Positions 62,375-64,000 of a stretch of 64,000 bases of DNA are shown one piece after another (within the stretch, counting starts at the first letter, position 1; each line of letters begins with the position of its first letter). The notes beneath the pieces are model-generated. The model had not been told where the DNA came from. It made no database searches and worked only from the letters and a program-made list of their open reading frames with translations. The DNA is from Lachnospiraceae bacterium EP-SM-12S-S03 (GTDB lineage Bacteria; Bacillota; Clostridia; Lachnospirales; Lachnospiraceae): NCBI GenBank assembly GCA_020540725.1, contig JAJBSL010000007.1:67715-131714 (forward strand), given 5' to 3'. The position numbers and the translations under genes were made by a program.

Positions 62375-62830
62375 TTATTTGACATTCATATAATAAAAAA
62401 GCTCTTCGCCAACAGGTGTACTTTGAACGATTGGATCACCATCAATTTGGAAACCAGCTCTTTTATAACACTGAATTGCTCTTTCATTCCAAACTCTCAC
62501 TTTCAAGCAAAGAGATTTTCCCGGAAACATTTGTTGTGCAATTTCTATTGCCATTTTAGTCATTCGTTGTCCGTATCCCTTTCCGCAATACTTTGGATTT
62601 GCTGCAATACCAAAAAAAGTTTTTGTTTTTTCTTCGTGAAGATTAATGTAACCGACAAGAATATCTTTATCATAAAACACAAAATAATTGTTCTTGGTAT
62701 TAGCCAATCCTATTCCTAATTTCTTCTGCTCTTCATATGGTAAACTATTATATATGGAATAATCTCCATTATATTTCCAGTTTGAAACTATATATTTTTC
62801 TTCTTCTGTAATTCTATGATATTTTAACAT
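62375..62830 (-). CDS. GNAT-family acetyltransferase
   Basis: About 151 residues. NPKYCGKGYGQRMTKMAIEI carries the acetyl-CoA loop (GKGYG), and LKVRVWNERAIQCYKRAGFQ is the RimI-like C-terminal motif. The start is ATG 62830 (MLKYHRITEE) with TTGGAGAAG before it. The target is unknown. Confidence 0.85.
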   Translation of the reverse strand: MLKYHRITEEEKYIVSNWKYNGDYSIYNSLPYEEQKKLGIGLANTKNNYFVFYDKDILVGYINLHEEKTKTFFGIAANPKYCGKGYGQRMTKMAIEIAQQMFPGKSLCLKVRVWNERAIQCYKRAGFQIDGDPIVQSTPVGEELFYYMNVK

Positions 62831-62851
62831 CTGCTTCTCCAAAATTTTCAA

Positions 62852-63196
62852 AAAATTCGTTATAATAATCTTATTTTTGCATAGTTACATTATAAATTCC
62901 TACCAACCCCATATCGAAAAAAACGGCACATCAACAGAGCGTATTACTGGAATTTATCCCTTTTGTTCATTATAACACCAGAAAAATAGGTAGTCATCCT
63001 TTTTATATTATCTGATGAAACTTTATTTAATCTACAAAAATCGGCACTATATATTATAAAAGTGCCATTCTCTTATTTATTTTATAATGGAAGTTCATTA
63101 GCATAATAAAACCACTTGTCAGAAGAGTAGTCAAATGGTATTCTTTTCATAGGACATCGCACAGCGATTTTATTCAAATTTGAGGAGGATTGTATC
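62852..63196. other. AT-rich intergenic region
   Basis: No gene was seen. On the plus strand a good -10 TATAAT lies at 63083-63088 without a clear -35 box, possibly serving 63197. GGCACT/AGTGCC (63042-63066) forms a weak 6-bp dyad near it. Nothing else was recognisable. Confidence 0.5.
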
Positions 63197-63577
63197 ATGA
63201 TACACAATTTAATGTATATAGAACTAAAAACAGGCTATTCTGATGACGGTCCTGCCTGGATCGGATATGTCAAAACTTCAAAAAGTAAAAAAACAATTTA
63301 TTTCAATGACCACGCTTTTCAAAAAAGTATAGGGAATTGTTCAAACTATATAGATATTGAAAATGGCCATGAATATTGGATTTCAGGGTTGAAAAAGAAA
63401 GAGAGCAACCGTCATTGGGCAGGACATGGTAAGATTATGATTGACCGTAGAGCAGTTAATGAATATCTTTCTCTAATTGAAGAAAAAGAATTACCATTAA
63501 ATTTATTTGAAGTAGTCAATATAGAAGACAAATTTCCTATTGAAAGAGTCAATGAATTGTTGAACGAAAAATATTAA
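63197..63577 (+). CDS. Small conserved-looking protein of unknown function
   Basis: 126 residues, soluble, mixed alpha/beta. MIHNLMYIELKTGYSDDGPA, WIGYVKTSKSKKTIYFNDHA, FQKS, then WISGLKKKESNRHWAGHGKI. It resembles small hypothetical proteins found widely in bacteria, but I cannot name a fold. GAGGAGG precedes the ATG. It is 24 nt upstream of a zinc-ribbon gene in the same direction, so the two are probably an operon. Confidence 0.7.
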   Translation: MIHNLMYIELKTGYSDDGPAWIGYVKTSKSKKTIYFNDHAFQKSIGNCSNYIDIENGHEYWISGLKKKESNRHWAGHGKIMIDRRAVNEYLSLIEEKELPLNLFEVVNIEDKFPIERVNELLNEKY

Positions 63578-63601
63578 AGAAAAATTAAAGGAGGACAAGC
63601 T

Positions 63602-63832
63602 ATGAAATGTTTAGATTGCGGAATGGAAATGGAACAAGGAACTGTCGAAGCTATTGGACAGGGTGGTGGACATTGGTATGAATTTACTTCTAATGAAGAA
63701 AAGAAAAAAACAGGACTAAAAGGATTTTTTACCAAAAAAACAATTAGTGTGGAAACCTCTGCTCTTGAAAGTCCAGCATGGCACTGTCCTAAATGTAAGA
63801 AGATTTTAATATGGATAGACAGTAAAGAATAA
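63602..63832 (+). CDS. PF20097/DUF6487-like zinc-ribbon protein
   Basis: 76 residues. Two Cys-x2-Cys knuckles, MKCLDCGMEM and WHCPKCKKILIWID, flank a basic linker (KKKTGLKGFFTKKTISVET). It fits the family of small zinc-ribbon proteins of unknown function. AAAGGAGG precedes the ATG. Confidence 0.75.
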   Translation: MKCLDCGMEMEQGTVEAIGQGGGHWYEFTSNEEKKKTGLKGFFTKKTISVETSALESPAWHCPKCKKILIWIDSKE

Positions 63833-63976
63833 TATAAAGCGCTGTTTGCGCCGAAGATAACGCTGGACTTATACGCCCATTCATCAGAGGCAGGAGCGAA
63901 CAGGGAAATGCGAAGTCTTAAAAGAGAGTATGAAACTTTTTCTGTAAATAATGTTTTAGAAGGTCTTCTATGGTAA
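63833..63976 (+). pseudogene. Possible tyrosine-recombinase C-terminal tail
   Basis: Directly after the zinc-ribbon stop (same frame set) an open stretch with no start reads ...FAPKITLDLYAHSSEAGANR, EMRSLKREYETFSVNNVLEG, LLW, stop. The T-x-D/N-x-YAH pattern following a lost GH motif is typical of the last helix region of phage/ICE integrases (catalytic Tyr in LYAH). With only 45 codons and no catalytic Arg or His visible, this is a weak call. A new ribosome site (AAGGAGG) begins at 63991, so another gene starts at the right edge. Confidence 0.4.
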
Positions 63977-64000
63977 AATATTTTATCATAAGGAGGCCTT

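Overview
This 64-kb window looks like a chromosome segment from a low-GC anaerobic Firmicute, most likely a gut Lachnospiraceae (Mediterraneibacter/Ruminococcus gnavus/Dorea-like). That is an inference from pyruvate:ferredoxin oxidoreductase, the compact thiN-rpe-rsgA-prkC-prpC-rlmN-rsmB-fmt-def-priA block, CIRCE control of Hsp20, consensus sigma-A promoters, AGGAGG ribosome sites and the kinds of accessory genes present. No rRNA, tRNA or CRISPR array was found.

Layout. 1-3.2 kb: the 5' part of nifJ (minus strand, running off the left edge) and ychF. 3.16-5.54 kb: a decayed mobile island bounded by 20-bp direct repeats that duplicate the first codons of ychF. It holds an excisionase relic, the C-terminus of a MATE pump, an internally deleted IS4-type transposase, a DUF6718 pseudogene and a type III toxin-antitoxin locus (two 39-nt antitoxin repeats, attenuating terminator, frameshifted ToxN). 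5.57-22.7 kb: one long minus-strand housekeeping run, clpB-dinB-murE-priA-def-fmt-yugP-rsmB-rlmN-prpC-prkC-rsgA-rpe-thiN, with gaps of 0-15 nt or overlaps. The pre-insertion ychF start lies just past thiN, so ychF was probably its last gene. 22.8-24.6 kb: DnaJ-like and Hsp20 chaperones with a CIRCE operator.

24.6-43.3 kb is accessory: a truncated zinc-ribbon membrane protein; a TetR regulator and an ABC exporter that looks like a fusion of two tandem half-transporters with an altered Walker A; a TPR/GGDEF diguanylate cyclase; VOC and MBL-fold enzymes; a module of DUF318 permease, mini-thioredoxin and an ArsR-CobW fusion, divergent from a YeiH exporter; an MMPL transporter with a secreted heptad-repeat partner; a TetR/ArsP_2-type transporter pair; ApbE; and an SRPBCC protein.

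43.4-58.9 kb: a membrane-anchored FKBP with an ankyrin-like cytoplasmic part; a GldA/GldF/GldG/DUF4340 ABC operon preceded by an OmpR-type regulator whose receiver has lost its phosphorylation residues; DNA alkylation repair (Ogt, AlkA-type glycosylase); BirA; an arginase-family enzyme; a second Mur ligase lacking the DNPR motif next to an ATP-grasp ligase; PepT; and an intact MATE pump. 59-64 kb: a GntR/ABC operon, two GNAT acetyltransferases, an HD phosphohydrolase, two small uncharacterised proteins and a possible tyrosine-recombinase tail at the right edge.

The most notable signals are the ychF-targeting island with its ToxIN remnant, the ArsR-CobW fusion with an internal Shine-Dalgarno and start, the pseudo-receiver regulator with matching direct repeats, the Mur ligase/ATP-grasp pair, and the apparent ABC chimera.
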